Shown: in pieces, positions 33,059-46,548 of the stretch
Numbering within the stretch: the first letter of the stretch is position 1
Layout of the letters: every line of letters begins with the position of its first letter
From: Laccaria trichodermophora
Taxonomy: Eukaryota; Basidiomycota; Agaricomycetes; Agaricales; Hydnangiaceae
DNA length: 64,000 nucleotides
Reading direction: 5' to 3'
NCBI GenBank assembly: GCA_018417955.1
Contig: JACTVC010000002.1
Span: forward strand, 3,162,001-3,226,000
Made by a program: the position numbers and the translations under genes
Notes under the pieces: model-generated
Told to the model about the DNA's origin: nothing
What the model saw: the letters and a program-made list of their open reading frames with translations, nothing else
Database searches by the model: none

Positions 33059-36000
33059 TCAAGGACCATTTCGGTGAGGTCTAGGTGGAGAAGCTGTACA
33101 AGAGTCGAGTTTATAATCAGCGGCTAGTGTGGCGGTCTGTAGAGGCAACCCAACATCAACCATACCAGCATGTCTTGGGTCAGATGACGATGTGTGCATG
33201 CGATTAAAGGATCTCCTCTGGTGATTAGGAAGCCTGACTATGTGGTCCCATGGAACGATTTCAATGTCAACGTCTGCCCAAGTACGATGCATACTTAGCT
33301 GTCGTGGTTAACATGTACAACAACTGATCATGTGCAAGTGCGGCGGATTTATTGAGCCAGCCCGGATCATAGGCTGCTGTCGGCAAATGCGAAACATATC
33401 TCTTGGATTTGCTGGGTCGGTCTCTCGCATAAATGCGGCAGCACGGGTAGGCCCCTCGTAAACGATTACCAGTCGTTCGCCTGGCAATTACGTGCACTGA
33501 ATCGAAAGCGGATAGCCAAGCCGTCAAACTTGGATGGCGCCAGGACGGTTTCAACACAAAATAAGAAGGTTGCCGGCGACGGACGGTGGGATCGCGCCGT
33601 AACTCTTCCACATCCGATTCATCACTAGACATCCCCTCTACTCCCAGTCTCTGCAACATATGCACGTGCTTTTCCAGCAAGGGGTCCAAAGTTGCAATGT
33701 GTAAACGTCGCTGGAATGTCTGTGACACTACCATGAGGGCTTGAACCGATTCCGAACAAGAACGTACCGTGCGCTTCCACTGCCACCTTCGTTTCGCCCT
33801 TCTCCGCAAGGCCTAATGTCTTCAGTCCTCTAACGCGGACGAAAAAATAGTGGTAGGTGTCTTTGTAAAGTTTGTCCGAGGGAGGAAGGCATTCGGCATT
33901 TAAAAAGTATGGGTAAAACACCCTGAATGCCGATAGATTCCAGGGAGAATGTGGCGTGCCGACAAGGTCGAGTTTGAATGAGGAGAGGGAGCACGAAGGG
34001 CCCACAGTTTCGCCTTCGTCGACATTCCAGCGGTCCTCGAAGGCTATGATGTCTTCAGAGGAGGGTATGACATCTGCCAATGATTTGTTATCTATAATCT
34101 TTCCCAATCTTAGCCTGACCGTAGCCTGTAAAGTTTCAATCCCAGATGGCTTTTGTCACTATTGAACATACGCACAGCCAATGAGTTAGCATGCTCTTCT
34201 CGACGCTTTGGGAGCCCTGTAAGTTTTGATTTGCTACTAGCCTGATTTCCGGACCGCGGAGGAGGTGTGGAGCGTTGGGATGCAAGAAGGTCCTTGAAAG
34301 TCAATTGCATCGTGTTCTTTATTGTTGCTTTGATGTCTTTGATATGTTTCGTAAGCATGGTGCGTGTAACGTACTGCAACAAATGAACATTGGCTGAAGG
34401 GAGGAGAAATAAAAGACCAACCTGCGAGCTAGGGTCATTATGGCTGGCTTGCAGGTCATCAACCTCTTCTTCTGCTACAAGTTCCTCCTGGTCCCAAAAA
34501 TTTTCAGCCATTCCACTAAAGCGGGTAGTGTCTTCAAACTGTTCGCCCCTGTCGTCTTCATCCCCACTAAAGCCGCCTGTGTTTTCACCCTCATGAGGAT
34601 GCTGACGGTGGTAGAGGGGAGATTCCATCCCATTGTCAGTGGATGCGATCTGCTCATGAGGGTTATAGTAGGGGAGAGAAGCCATTCCGTCATCCGCGGG
34701 TGCAATCTGGGGTGAGACTGTTGGATCCCGGCGCATTGAGCCAGTGGATGGATGCATTCTTGGAGAAGCCTGGCCAGGGAAATGATGGTGCACGTGCAGG
34801 TTTCTATTTGGGATCATTTCCATTCCGCCATCTGAAGGGGCGATTGCCTCCTCTGTGTCAACCTCTGCAACTTGATGGGAAAAAAGACTCGGACCTTGAG
34901 GTAGCTGCTGACCCAGGGGCGGCGAAATTTGGTAGGATGGTATCGGGGCATGTGTGTACCAGGAATTGGCACTGGCCTTGGCTTTGGCCTTCCCTTTGCC
35001 TTTATGATTGGGATGTGGATCTGCGGTGGCCGCGGCTGGTGTCACATCCTCATCAGCTCACAACGGTTGTGCCTGCTCGAAGGGATCACGAAGCCGTGTG
35101 GGCTGCGTATGTGAAGCTAATGGGGCCATAGTGTTCGCAGACATATGCTGGGGAGCCGAAGATGTGTTGGGGGAGGTCTGTGGAGATCTGGTTTCCGGGG
35201 TAGATAATGCAGGATGTATAGGTCCAGATTCCTGTGCCCATTGCTTAGCAATGTTCGTCAAAGGCGACAACAATCCTGGCGCATTCGATGGGATTGAGAC
35301 ATGTTCAGGTGTTTGATCACGTGAATTTGGAGGGGATGGCTTGTGACCGGGCCCAGGCCCGACAGGTTCCTTGTCCAACCTACAATTTCGGGAACTTCTT
35401 GGTGCTGTTTGAAAGAGGGAAGATGGGGAAGCTACAGGGTGTCAGCGGGACCACAAGTATAGATCAACGCCTAGTAACAAACCGTAAAATTCCTGCAAAA
35501 TGGTGCTGGATCCAGAGGTACTTGGCAGTTTCGCATGTCTATGGCCTAAAGGAGACAGACTCCCCCCTTGTCTAAAAGGTGGTGGTCTATGGGCAGGAGA
35601 CACTGATGAGGCACATAAACCTAAAGGAGAGGGAATCTCTCGTTACCTGGACAGCAACTTATAAGCACCAGGGAAGTTTGGTGAGGTACTTGCGGCATGT
35701 CTAGGGCCTCCTTGTTGTCCAGATGGTGGCGACTTATGGGTACCGGCGGATATTCCGTCCTTAGGCTCCGCATCCACGACATGGCCATAAACCGAGGACA
35801 AAATGCGGTGGTGATCAGACCGTGGGCCTGAGGCAAGTTAAAAGAGAGAAACTTCATGGGTCATGGCACTTACCTCGATGAACCCGACGCCCTCCTAGAG
35901 TTGCTTCGTTTCTGCTTCGTTGACTAGTACTGGATGGCGAATCAAGTAAGCTTGGCGGGGGTGGGCTTGAATCTGACACCTCTGAGCATGCATAAGGAGG

Positions 36001-36093
36001 TTGTGAAGAATGGATCATAGCTACAATCATCTTGTTGAGCGCGCATTGCGGGAGATCCTTGACCGTATGACGCATACAGGACAGAGTCTGCAT
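33059..36093 (-). CDS. Large unknown protein with 'GMSSDE' C-terminal domain
   Basis: A multi-exon outline. The N-terminal two thirds (36093-34110) are proline-, serine- and histidine-rich and mostly disordered (PPPPSLLDSPSSTSQRSRNE, KGKGKAKAKASANSWYTH). A basic/helical stretch near 34400-34250 reads TMLTKHIKDIKATIKNTMQL. The C-terminal part (34107-33280) has IIAFEDRWNVDE, then LGVEGMSSDESDVEELRR, YFVLKPSWRHPSLTAWL and RLRGAYPCCRIY. I recall the G(M)SSDE ... W+.P.(V/L)..WL ... RGA.PR arrangement as a recurrent, uncharacterised Agaricomycete family, often present in many copies, which may mean a transposon-borne or expanded gene. The intron between the 33809 and 34107 frames and the 3' end at 33059-33292 are uncertain. 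Confidence 0.5.
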
Positions 36094-37065
36094 TGGATCG
36101 CGATGAGCTGGAAACGAAAAATGGTTATGATCAGTTAGAACTGACCAGGTCGACTGAGGTGGGGCATAGGAGACCCCATAGTGGTTCTCGTATCATGCCA
36201 AACAGTACTAGGAGGGTAATCGATGCCTGACGTTGTTGAAGAGCTCATAATCGTTGTAAGTCCTAAAATTAATCGATGAGGACGTTATATCTATCATGAG
36301 TGCCACGCAGAATGAAATTCAAACCAGTTCACATGTCAACCGCCATAGTCATGGCCTTGGCCCATGAGGCTCTTGGACTTGTACACATGTACATGTATTG
36401 TATATATTCAATAATATAATGTCAATGTGTGATTATATGTATTTAATGCTGAACTAAGTAATTTGCTAGATCTTCAATCACAATTTTTTCTTAAGCTCAA
36501 TTGGAGGCAGTTCAAATGCAACATGTACATTTTCGCTTGGCAATCGATTAAAACGTATCCTGATCACTCCCTAAGCCTAGAATGCGAACGCCACCAGAAC
36601 CATGGCCATATGGATTTTTCCCAGAATCATCATGTCCCCTGACACGAGAGTTGCATGGTTCCGCACGGAGGCCAAAAGGACTTTCAATTTTCTGAATGGC
36701 ATATAAATTAGACTGTAGATATCCCACCACCGCGGTACCGGTACTACGCCTCTGACTCGCAGCCGTAGCTATATATAGCTAATCGTGGCCACGGTGCTGA
36801 GGTCTATGTATGCCCTTCACCTCATTCCTACACGGCAATTGAATGCTTTGGGGTTGAATCTGTTCGGTTATGACCAAGTTCCCGAGGGGTGCGGTAGGAA
36901 CGCGCATGTAGAATGAATATTGATATTCTAGATCTTCTGCCAAATTTAAATCCAGGGTACAGATGCGACTCGGAGTCTAAAAGAGGTTCAATGACTTGAA
37001 CGTGATCATGAACGTGCATATACTTTATATATTATAATTATATATGTAGGCTAACCTGGGTAAAT
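36094..37065. other. No supported gene
   Basis: Two frames of about 60 codons on the minus strand have no recognisable content. The stretch could include the worn 3' continuation of the ABC relic, but no Walker B, signature or second-half motif was found. Confidence 0.5.
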
Positions 37066-38344
37066 CAATGGCCACCAATCTCGAATGGAGATCGTGAATA
37101 CCGATGGTAGATATATCAATCCCATCTATGATAATATGGCCGCTGGAAAGACCAGCCTAGAAAGTGACTAAGCATGCGCAACTAAGATGGAGGCGTAGTA
37201 TAAAGCAACGTACGAATCTGTGAATACTCTTTGCCAAGGTCGATTTTCCGCTTCCTATCAACGCAAACATCAGATTACACAGTAGACCCAAAAGACCAAC
37301 ACTCTCACTCGCCTTCAGGGTGAAAGAAACATCGTGAAGCACAGCAGGGAGATCTGAAGCATACTTGACTTCAAAATTCTCAACCCAAATAAGGGCGTTG
37401 TTGTCGGGACTTGAAGCGAGATCACCCAGGTCCAATACGATCTACAAATCGTTGGCGACGCAAAACTCTTGAAGGGTTTTAGAGCAAATCCAGATTGCCA
37501 GTCGCAACCACCGCTTCCTTGATCATGAGCTCCTCCTTCTTGGCTTCAACAGCAGCGTCCAGCGTGATGTTCTGCAGAATACCTTGGGCACGTAAACTGG
37601 ACCTTGAGTATCGATGCCCGTCGAGCATCCTGATGACGTAGTTGGCGCCGCCAGAAAGAACTAGCTCAATGTGGTGTGTGACTAGGACCTATGGTGGGGA
37701 ATGAACAGCGGAAGGGTGATTGCTGATGGACAAAGTTACAGCTTCGGTTTGCAGGCAAAGGTCCACAGAGAAGTTTTTCTACAAGAACCTGGACATGATC
37801 ATGTTCAGTCCCCATAAAATAACAGGGCGACTTACAACAACACTAAGTCAACGAGTAGCACAATTTCTTACGGGCATAGACCGCACGAGTGAGAGCAACT
37901 TTGCGTAAAGAGAGACAGTAAGAGATTAAAGCCCAAAAAGCACTCTCAAATCCCCACCTAGCCTCTGACCCACCATGATGATCTTGCCTTGTTGTATTGT
38001 CATCTCTCCAAGTAGCGCCATCTACGAGCGATTGAGACAGGTAGAACAGCGAAGGAACACAACGACGTACAAGAAGAGCCGTCTTCCCAGATGCGGTAGG
38101 CCCTGTGACCATGGACAACCGTCCCTCCGGAAACCGAGCCATTATATCATGAAGCTCGAAGTTAAGGTCGGCCTCCAACCCAGCCAACAGCGACCCAGAG
38201 CTGCTGGCAGCGGTGTCGACGTCGCTCGCAGCCACAGTTTCAACATCGTCATTGGAGGACGTTGGGCTCGGGCTCAGAACCTCGTCTTCGTCTCGCTCTC
38301 CAGCCCCTTGTCATCGTCTTCCCCAGAGAGGTGGAGCTCCATTG
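37066..38344 (-). pseudogene. ABCC-type multidrug ABC transporter relic
   Basis: Only pieces of the two nucleotide-binding domains of an ABC subfamily C transporter remain. Near 38150-38080 is NBD1 with FELHDIMARFPEGRL and the Walker A GPTASGKTALL. At 37690-37490 is the H-loop end of NBD1 (VLVTHHIELVLSGGANYVIR, MLDGHR) and linker, ending in a stop. At 37435-37230 is the start of NBD2 (ENFEVKYASDLPAVLHDVSF, GSGKSTLAKSIHRF). After an intron, 37160-37066 reads SGHIIIDGIDISTIGIHD. The Q-loop, signature and Walker B of NBD1, all transmembrane domains and the end of NBD2 are missing. In the family these ATPases move conjugated or amphipathic compounds across membranes; this copy cannot. Confidence 0.75.
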
Positions 38345-39243
38345 AGTTTAAGTGATCCGTAACTTCTTCTTGGTTGAGGTACACAGCGATACGTTTGAAC
38401 GAAACACCCGTGTATTCGATCGTTTTATCATTTGTTTGGTGTTATGAGGCCCGGAAGAGGGGAGCCTACCGTACCTGGAGAATTTAGACGATCCATGTTG
38501 GAGAGTCCTGTACACAACCAAAAACCAATCAACGATCATACCGTACATGTGAAAAGAAAAGGAGCCCACCGTAAACACAACACTATTCGTCAACACGCCT
38601 CCTTGCATGACAAACAGAACGAGACAATGGTCACGAAAATGGGGGCACAGGCCAAGAGAGGTAAAACATCACAGAATTGACGCGAGCTGGGGTAGAGAGA
38701 ACATCGTCAGTGATGATAATAAGATAAAACAATCTGCACCTTTGGTCATCCTCGCCCGGCCTTCCGAGTGGGCACCAGAGATCGGGAAATGAGGTGGCAG
38801 CGACATGTGTTGAGCAGCAGGAAGCTCGAGTATGAGTCTTTGATACTTCGATGTGTTCCTGATGCTTCGGTTATTAGAGATCAATGTGAGTGGAGAGTAG
38901 TTTGAATGGACGAAGGAAGAGCTTCGAGTTGGCTTAACAGACGAACTGAAGTTGATGCTGGGGTTTAAACTTCTTGAGGCCTAGAAATTTTTTAGTAATT
39001 ATAAAAGGCAGGGCAAAGCCAGGTGAGGCTGACTGCTGAGAAGCTTGAGTCCGGATGGGCGAGGGCAGGGTGGTGAAGATAAGATAGAATCCGAGTACTA
39101 GTCCTGACTGCTATGATGGTTGTCGCAGTTTAAGTGAGTAGCGCTAGCACTCGACTCGTGGGCAAATTCGCTCGGCCCGTATCCACTCCGATGCCATAAG
39201 CGCTTGGCCTTGTCCTTTTGCCCAAACGACCACATTCGTATAT
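38345..39243. other. Intergenic; nothing recognised
   Basis: Short overlapping frames on both strands (60-86 codons), none with recognisable motifs. It lies between the ABC relic and the divergent WD40 gene, so the last few hundred bases presumably hold that gene's promoter. No clear TATA box was identified. Confidence 0.5.
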
Positions 39244-41218
39244 ATGTCCCTCAAGTACGTCGAAGATAGCAACGAGATAGTTGTGGACGGAAAATTATCG
39301 CCTATAACGGCCGCGGTGGGCGCAATGCAGTTCTCTCTGAATGGGAGATATCTCGCAGTAGGCAACGATGATGGAAATCTCATTGTATGTCTTGATGCTA
39401 TGAAGTCGAGTTCTGTGTGATGATTGATTCACATTTCATGCCTCAAGATTAGGGAAACTGTAAAAAACTGGCCACGCATTCGTTATTATCAAACAGGCGC
39501 CGAAATTCGAGGAATTGTTTGGGATCCATCAACACCCCGCACCCTATTTGTGGGCTCGCGGAACGGCAACGCACACATGATTACATTTGACGTGTCCTCA
39601 GGAAAAGTTTGTTGACGTACCTCCCCTTGACTTCCATCTCCTAATCTCTTTCAGAACGACGTCACACTTGTATCCGCCTTTGACAATTGCATTCATGCCG
39701 TTGCCGTAAACGAGCGCAGCACTCAGGTAGCCATAGCATATGGCTTGAAAGTGGCAGTAGTTGAAAGGTCATTTTTTGGTGAGTAAATATGTCTCACTTG
39801 AAATCGTTTTTTCTTCGATTCTGAGGATGTAAAGCTCAACGCTCAACGGTACTGAACCTCCCAGTGGGAGAGGCAAGTCTGGATCGATTCGCACTGAAGG
39901 ATGTTGGCATTCCGCGGAACCTATTCTATCTTAACGATGATGCCCTTCTTGTCGTCTTTTTTGGAACCAGAGGCATGGTGTACATGAAATTTCGTCAAAT
40001 GAATTAGATCAGAATGGAATTGCTCCAAAAGTACATTTTCAACTTCACAGCCATGCAACGAACTATGGAAGATAACTCCACATGCCGAGACGACAATGTA
40101 TGACACTTTGAGCTCTTCCATATATGATCAACTAATATAAATTCAACAGTATATCTGCCGCGTTGTGCCCGTTAAAGATGAATCTCGCCGTCAGCAATTT
40201 AGACGGCAGTATTTATTTTTATTCCCTGCAACAACGAAGTTACTCTGCCTCCTGCCCTTGCCGCACCGAAGGGGAGGCGACATCTAAGCCAGTTGGATTG
40301 GATTTTTTGGATGAAAGGACTGTCGTAGCAGGGCACTGCAATGGCCACTTAGTGATAGCTACTCAGGGGGTACAGCGTGATCCCCACTGCTTAGAGTTTG
40401 CAGAGGCCATGTCTTGTGAGTCATTGTTAACTACGAAAGATGTCTATCCAAAATAATAGTGCTTCGCAGCAACACAGACAGTGGTACAGTCAGCGGCTTT
40501 TTGAGTAATTGATCCGTCTAATTTGTTTGACTTAAGGCGTGCGGCGTTGTGAGGGATACCCTTACCATTGTGGCAGCGAACTTCAGGAACGACCTCAAAA
40601 CCACCATCTATAGAGCCATTGTGATACGGAAATCAAAGAAGGCCACAAATCCCAATAAAATTAAACGAGAAGAGATGAACGCACAGGTCCGTTATGGCTC
40701 CCCGCAACCGTTTCACTGGTAATGACTGTCATGGAATCAATAAGAATCCCCTAACGGAGTCCAGCAAAGACAGGGAGCCGGTGCCTGCGAGGGCTTCCAT
40801 TACTATGGATACGCAAACACCTCCGCGATCGGCGGTAGATGGGGATGTGTCCATGCATCCTCTTCTCCCAAGGGAGGGCGCGTTTGTCAAGGTTCGTTGT
40901 TGTGAGTGGATACGACTTTTGCTGATCAAGGATAAAGCTTCGAAAGCTTTTGTTAATGATCATACCCGCGATCATAGGTTTCCTCGCAGCTCAAGTCATT
41001 ACCCTAAATGGCTCGTCGATGGAATTCAGTTATTACCAATCCGTGGCCATCGATTTCAAGCCACCCAATCACCTTTTCATCGGTGTTTTACTGGGGTTCA
41101 CAGAACTAGGACAAGAATCCGTGAAGCTATTTGCGGCGAAGGATATTTGTAAATGCACAAAACCATACATCAGTACGAGTACTAGTACAGTTCTTGTCAC
41201 CCGGACGGCGACGACCTA
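39244..41218 (+). CDS. WD40-repeat protein 2 with C-terminal membrane segment
   Basis: Start ATG 39244 (MSLKYVEDSNEIVVDGKLSP). Exons with agreeing phase are 39244-39384, 39448-39606, 39655-39778 and 39835 onward, then one starting PCNELWKITPHAETT. A further exon, LAVSNLDGSIYFYSLQQR, leads to VVAGHCNGHLVIAT. Propeller blades include MQFSLNGRYLAVGNDDGNLI and IRGIVWDPSTPRTLFVGSRN. After a spacer, the last exon starts LRKLLLMIIPAIIGFLAAQV, a membrane helix, and ends STSTSTVLVTRTATT near 41218. An exon near 40470-40510 reads into a TGA with the splice sites I could find, so that part is unresolved. Relatives are at 30.4-31.6 and 43.4-46.5 kb. I infer a membrane-anchored propeller; ligand unknown. 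Confidence 0.7.
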
Positions 41219-42037
41219 GGCCCAAGGTGCCATGATATATATTCAAGTGCACTCATATTGATCTAGTTGCTATTCGCCTTAATCCTCATCAATCAAACCC
41301 ATGGTTTCTCGCACTGATTGAACGTCCTGGCCTGAAAAGATTTTTGTAGCATTAGCCCAGCCTGTCACGTATAAACAAAAAAGACTGACGAATCCGGATC
41401 CATGCGTTATCAGCATTGAAAGGCTTCCAAGGCCATGGCCACCTGCACTTTTTGCGTTGCAAACACGTTTAGGCATAATTGATAGACGTCCAGACCTAGG
41501 CCTCACAGGCCTAGGACAACATGATCCTCGAAAGCGAAGCAGAGCTTGAAACTTTAAGCCTGAACTGTCAACTAAGGTAAACAACGCTCATGTTTTGAAT
41601 GTTCCTAATTTATTGACACCTTTGTTTACATGTATTTAGATAACCGAGTCAAATTAACCCAGAAACGGAAAAAGAATTGGATATCGATATAGAAATTCAT
41701 GATCAAAAGCTTTCAGAAGGCGGGGGTGAGAGATGAGTAAGCGTACAAAAAAGCCCAGACATGTACAGTACTAGTACAATTGCAAAATGGACAGACTCGG
41801 AACAAACAAGGCCTGCATCGAGATTCGCAGTTGCTGAGAAAGGCCCTCTACTGGCGCGGGTATTCTAGCTAGTGAGGAATCTAGCAATTGTTTAGGATCA
41901 GAAAACCAGAACGATAATGAAGATCTTACGATGATCTCTGATGGAGGAGCTTTTCCTCCATCAAGAGCCTCAGTTGTGCGAGAAATAAAGCTAATGAGTT
42001 ATGAGAGTCGGAATGGACATTGATGAATCAGAACTAC
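41219..42037. other. No supported gene
   Basis: A 101-codon minus-strand frame (41279-41584) shows no motif. Nothing else of note was seen. Confidence 0.4.
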
Positions 42038-42486
42038 TCACGTCAGGATGGCAGCCTGTACAAACCGGGCGGGGCACCTAATGGTTGATAGAGTTGGCAC
42101 ATTCTTTCCAAGCTGAAACAGTGCCAGCTCCCCTCTCCACAAGGTGCTCAGCCCGATCAGGGATAGGAAATGATTCGGGTCAAGTTCATTGTCAACATAT
42201 CCGACCAGAAGTAGGTGGTACTTGTCGATGATGACTCTGCAGTGGTAAAGGGGCAATTGTGCCATTCTAGGGGACGCCTTGAAGTAGGCGTCAACATCCA
42301 CCAAAGGGACGTTGTTGAGGTTGTCTTGAACGATTGGGAAGCTCTTAATGAGCTTTCGCTGGCTGCGAAGAGCATAGAGATGCCCCCTAGCCGCCAGTGG
42401 CTGAAACGGACAGTCATAAGTGCATTTAGCTGAAATAAAGACGTCAAGTGACTTATGGGTCCCGGTGTGTCATTGGGGGCAGCCAC
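42038..42486 (-). CDS. Hypothetical protein fragment
   Basis: Two frames on this strand, probably joined by an intron near 42440, read EEADIYVAAPNDTPGP, then DVDAYFKASPRMAQLPLYHC, VIIDKYHLLLVGYVDNELDP and ALFQLGKNVPTLSTIRC. Composition looks like real coding sequence, but I recognise no family and both ends are uncertain. Confidence 0.35.
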
Positions 42487-43379
42487 ATAGATGTCAGCTT
42501 CCTCGACGGTCTGGGTTGCCCTAGACCTGAGGCGAATTATTCTGTCGGCAGGCTACGTCTCGAATGATTAGCTGAGAGCGAGGCTGAGATGCAACTCACT
42601 CACCATTATACTGGGGGATCACAGATGAGATGGAAGAGGTGGGGTGTGTTCAGGCGTTTGATGCTCATGAGTTGGGCCTTTCACGTTATAAGTGGCAGAA
42701 AGTTGGATTCCTAAAAATCATGATCAATTGTTTTATTGGGTCAAAATATAAACCCTTCAGTTTGTTTAGAAATTGAAATATACCCAATCGAATGTCTCTA
42801 GCCATTAAAACGAGCCATCACGATAAATATTCGTCCCACACTCGGTTTTCCTCTGAATCAGATATCCTAGCGTCGATCTCGCCAGGGATGAGTACTGGCC
42901 ATGAGCGGTGTTTCCGGCTTGATCATTCCTCCCTTCTTGATTTATCATATACACACGTATTGCGCACTGTGGGCCATGACCATGAATACGCCCTTCTAGA
43001 ATCAAGAAAGAAGTCATTGACCCTAAATTTCAATCGACTTTAGTACTCAGTTGCCCCTCTAAACATGCTCTGTCGCGGCATGAGGGGAGATGTAGAATGA
43101 TGGTAGGCTGAGTTTACGCACTGGTTCACGTATAGACAGAGCAATGGCCAAGGTCTTGCGACGGAAGCCTAAACGTGAGGCAGATAGGATACAAGGATTT
43201 GATCAGGCGCCCAGCACGTGTTGATTCGACCTCTCCGCCACATTGAATTTTACATCCCGCGAATATCTGCTAAGTTCACCGCACAGATCAAGAGAAGTAT
43301 GGACACCAGAACGTTGCAAAGCAAATGACAGGCGCCAACTACCAGGGCAGAGCTTTCCTAAATATTTCGTCTGCCAATA
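42487..43379. other. No supported gene
   Basis: Overlapping frames on opposite strands around 42792-43043 cancel each other as evidence. The end of this stretch is presumably the 5' flank of the WD40 gene that starts at 43380. Confidence 0.4.
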
Positions 43380-46300
43380 ATGGATATTGATGGGATCCTG
43401 GATTGCAGAAGTAGGGGGTGAACCAGAGGCTCATTGTGTTTTTCTCCCCTCACTTTTGGTCATTCTCCTCACAGAGCAGTACTAGTCCTTCTTTCTCTCA
43501 GGCAACAATGACCGCAACTTTGGGCTTTTTGATATCAAAATACAAGGTGAAGTACCGGCGGGGAGCACCATCACGGCTATCTCGTTTTCTTCCGATGGCA
43601 AGTTCATGGCTGTTGCTGACGAGAATGGGTTAGTGACGGTGAGCCTTGGAACTATACACTTGATTTCAATGCCACATACTCACCGCCTGCAGATCCGGCG
43701 CACTCGGGGTCGCTGGGCTGTTCTGCGGACCTACCGTGCTGGCAAGAACATTAGAGGCCTGGTGTGGCATCCTACCAGACTCTATGTCCTTTTTGTGGGC
43801 ACTGGTGCAGGCCACCTATATACGATCCCTATTAGTCAAGGGGTTGGCCTCTCTTCAACGCGCACAGTTCAATGTTTGATTCTTGGTTCCAGAACGATGT
43901 AACGCGTTGCCGGAAGGTTCAAGGATTCATCCACTCCATTGCGGTGGGCAACAATGGCTCAAACCTTGCTCTGGGATATTGTGACTACGACAGGGCGGTG
44001 GTGTGTCTAGTTGAAGAGCCCACACGCGGTACGCATATTCATCATCTTCTTAGACGTTCTTAACACGGCTACGCAGACCTTGAGAGGCCCATTATTCTAC
44101 TTCGAGAAGGACAAGATACGCCTCACCAGGTGAAATACGTAGGGCCCGATAGGCTTTTAGTAGCGTACTTTGAGCGCCCCCAATTCCTGTGAGCCTCCAG
44201 CCTTTCTCATTGGATGTAAGACCAACAATTCTTAGGCTCATTGACCTAAACCCCCTCACTCTACCATATGGTCGATGGAGCCGCCAACCGGCTCTTACAT
44301 GTAGGTTTGTTCACTGTTTGTGGAATCCTGCGCTCATTTATTCTGTTACCATTCCAGTGGCAGAATCTGCCTTTCGCCCTCGCTGGATCACATGGCAGTG
44401 ACGAACCTTACAACCGGTATCGACTTCTACGACATACGTCGTGGGAAATTTGTTACAACCGCGCCGTTTAACCCCCTGGCACCCACGGGCTGCAACCGGC
44501 TCGTCGGTGTAGTCTACGTTAACGAAGACATCGTGGTGGCTGGACACACCAATGGAGACGTAGTTGGACTACTAACCAACGATCTGGAGGCGCCCTATAT
44601 GATCAAAACAAACAACACCCGGAACACTGCCTTGCGTGAGCTCTCCCCTTCAAAAGCATTCGGGCTATCACTAACAACTTCTTAAGCCTGCCTTCGCATT
44701 GTGAGAGAATTGACGATTCACTTGATTTTGACCTGACAAGGATTAGGCGCACGGCACCGCCGACGGGATCCCTATTATCGCTGTTTCTCGTGGTGAAGGG
44801 CGAGACGCTCGCCTTGTTATTGCTCAGCTCAGCCCTGTGGGGATGCGGAATTCTACGGTGTTTGAGGAAAGAGTGCATTCCCTCCCTCGACATTCATCTC
44901 GTATTCTCCTTATAACTTTATTATCAACAGATGCACCACCCGCTTCCGCGTCATCGTCCAAGCAACTCTCAGAACCAAGCGAGACGTAAAAAGGTAATCA
45001 TAAGCCAAGCCATATCTTCATATCGCCTCTGAATCCTTTTTCAAATCCAGGTCACCCCAAAACGAGCCATCTTAACCATGGTCATGGTACTAGTCCTCCT
45101 GGCCGTGGGTGGATCTTTCTTTTTGCAACAGGTATCTGGCTTCTTCAGCACCCAACCTATGAGAATCTTTGAGGACGTGTACGCCGCAACCTCTGCATTT
45201 ATGAATGGCGTCATGGTCAAATCGCCACACCACTTCGCAAATCCGTATCCTGCGCCTCCCCTGGGGCAGTCATTGCCTCAGGATTCATCCCCGGCAGGGC
45301 GCTCTTTTCATTCAAACCCCGTGGGGCACTCCCCTCCTCCAGACATAGTGGGTGCCGCCACCAGCCCTACGCCCACTCTGGGCATCGCTGCGTTTGAGGA
45401 CAAGACACTGACATTGGGCGACGATCAGAGCTACCCGGCCACTGTGGTGGTCTGCACCTCTACAACAACGCACATTGCCACAGTGACTGTGACTGAGACC
45501 ATTATTACGACGGTAACCCAGAAAGCAACGGCCGTACCAACGCCAGTCGCAGACTACGATGGGCGTCCTTCAATCGTTGAGAGCATCTTTTCAGCCGTGG
45601 GGGCAATTCTTCTCGCCATGGCACACATCCTTTCCGCTATTTTTCGCCTCATACTTCTAACCCTTTCTTCACTTCTCTCATCTTTCGGCATACTTTGCAT
45701 TCTTAGTCTCGTTTGTCTCATCCTCTACTTTCAGCCGAGTGACAAGGGTGGTCCAGGCCCTGCATTCAAAGATTTCCTTGCCGCCCTTTTTGCTTGGGGG
45801 TTCCAGAACACTGGAGGATATCGACATGGCCCACGACCAATTCGCGTGGACCGGCCTTTTTCAATGATTCAAACAGAAACCGTCGATAATCGTGGGCCCT
45901 CTTTTGCAGGCGAATCAACAGCTCAAGGAACAAACATCCATGGCCTTTCTAGTGGTGCCCAGCTAGTGCCACAGCAGTCAGGTTCATTGACCCACACCCT
46001 CCCAAATTATTATCGATCATCCCATACTTCTCTCCGGCCGGTATTCCAACAAGACATGGGATCATCCCCCAAGGAAACCATTTCTAACTTACCAACCCAT
46101 CGACCATCCCGACCTTCTCACCAACCCGTGACTGTACCAGGTCAGCAAGCCTCAGAAATGTCCACCAGGCAGACGCCAACTCCGCGACCACCCCATCAAT
46201 CTCGCCAACCGGGATCTCAATCAGTTCAGCAAGGCTTACTTACAGTCATTTACCAAGGAGACCGCTGCTGACTTACCAAGAGCACGCCCTTCGCTGTCCG

Positions 46301-46548
46301 ATATACCAGAAGGGCCATCCGATATACCAGAAGGGCCGTCCGATATACCAGAAGGGCCGTCCGATATACCAGAAGGGCTGTCTGATATATCAGAAGAGAG
46401 CCCAGCAGATGTGGAGGATGGGGAACTCGATGCGGACTTTGAAGAAGTTGCAGAGTTGGACTTGGAGACTCTTGCTAACGATAATGACGATAATGCTCCA
46501 CCTGCATCAAGCCATGACCAGGAGATGGACGAGGAGAAATCCTACTGA
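43380..46548 (+). CDS. WD40-repeat protein 3 with membrane segments and acidic tail
   Basis: Probable start ATG 43380 (MDIDGILDC), spliced to SNNDRNFGLFDIKIQGEVPA. Blades: ISFSSDGKFMAVADENG, IRGLVWHPTRLYVLFVGTG, IHSIAVGNNGSNLALGYCDY, MAVTNLTTGIDFYDIRRGKF and VNEDIVVAGHTNGDVVGLL. From about 45060 come KKVTPKRAILT and a first membrane helix (MVMVLVLLAVGGSFFLQQ). A Thr-rich stretch (CTSTTTHIATVTVTETIITT) and a second hydrophobic region (ILSAIFRLILLTLSSLLSSF) follow. The frame stops at 46271. A second frame from about 46255 to 46548 gives four DIPEGPS repeats (21-bp DNA repeat, 46298-46395) and an acidic end (ELDADFEEVAELDLETLAND). An intron or a frameshift near 46230-46260 must link them, or the tail is separate. 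It is the longest of the three WD40 relatives. Confidence 0.65.

Noticed and set aside
37066..38344. Functional drug-efflux or secondary-metabolite cluster transporter
   Set aside because: The ABC relic lacks membrane domains and several ATPase motifs, and no biosynthetic genes are nearby.
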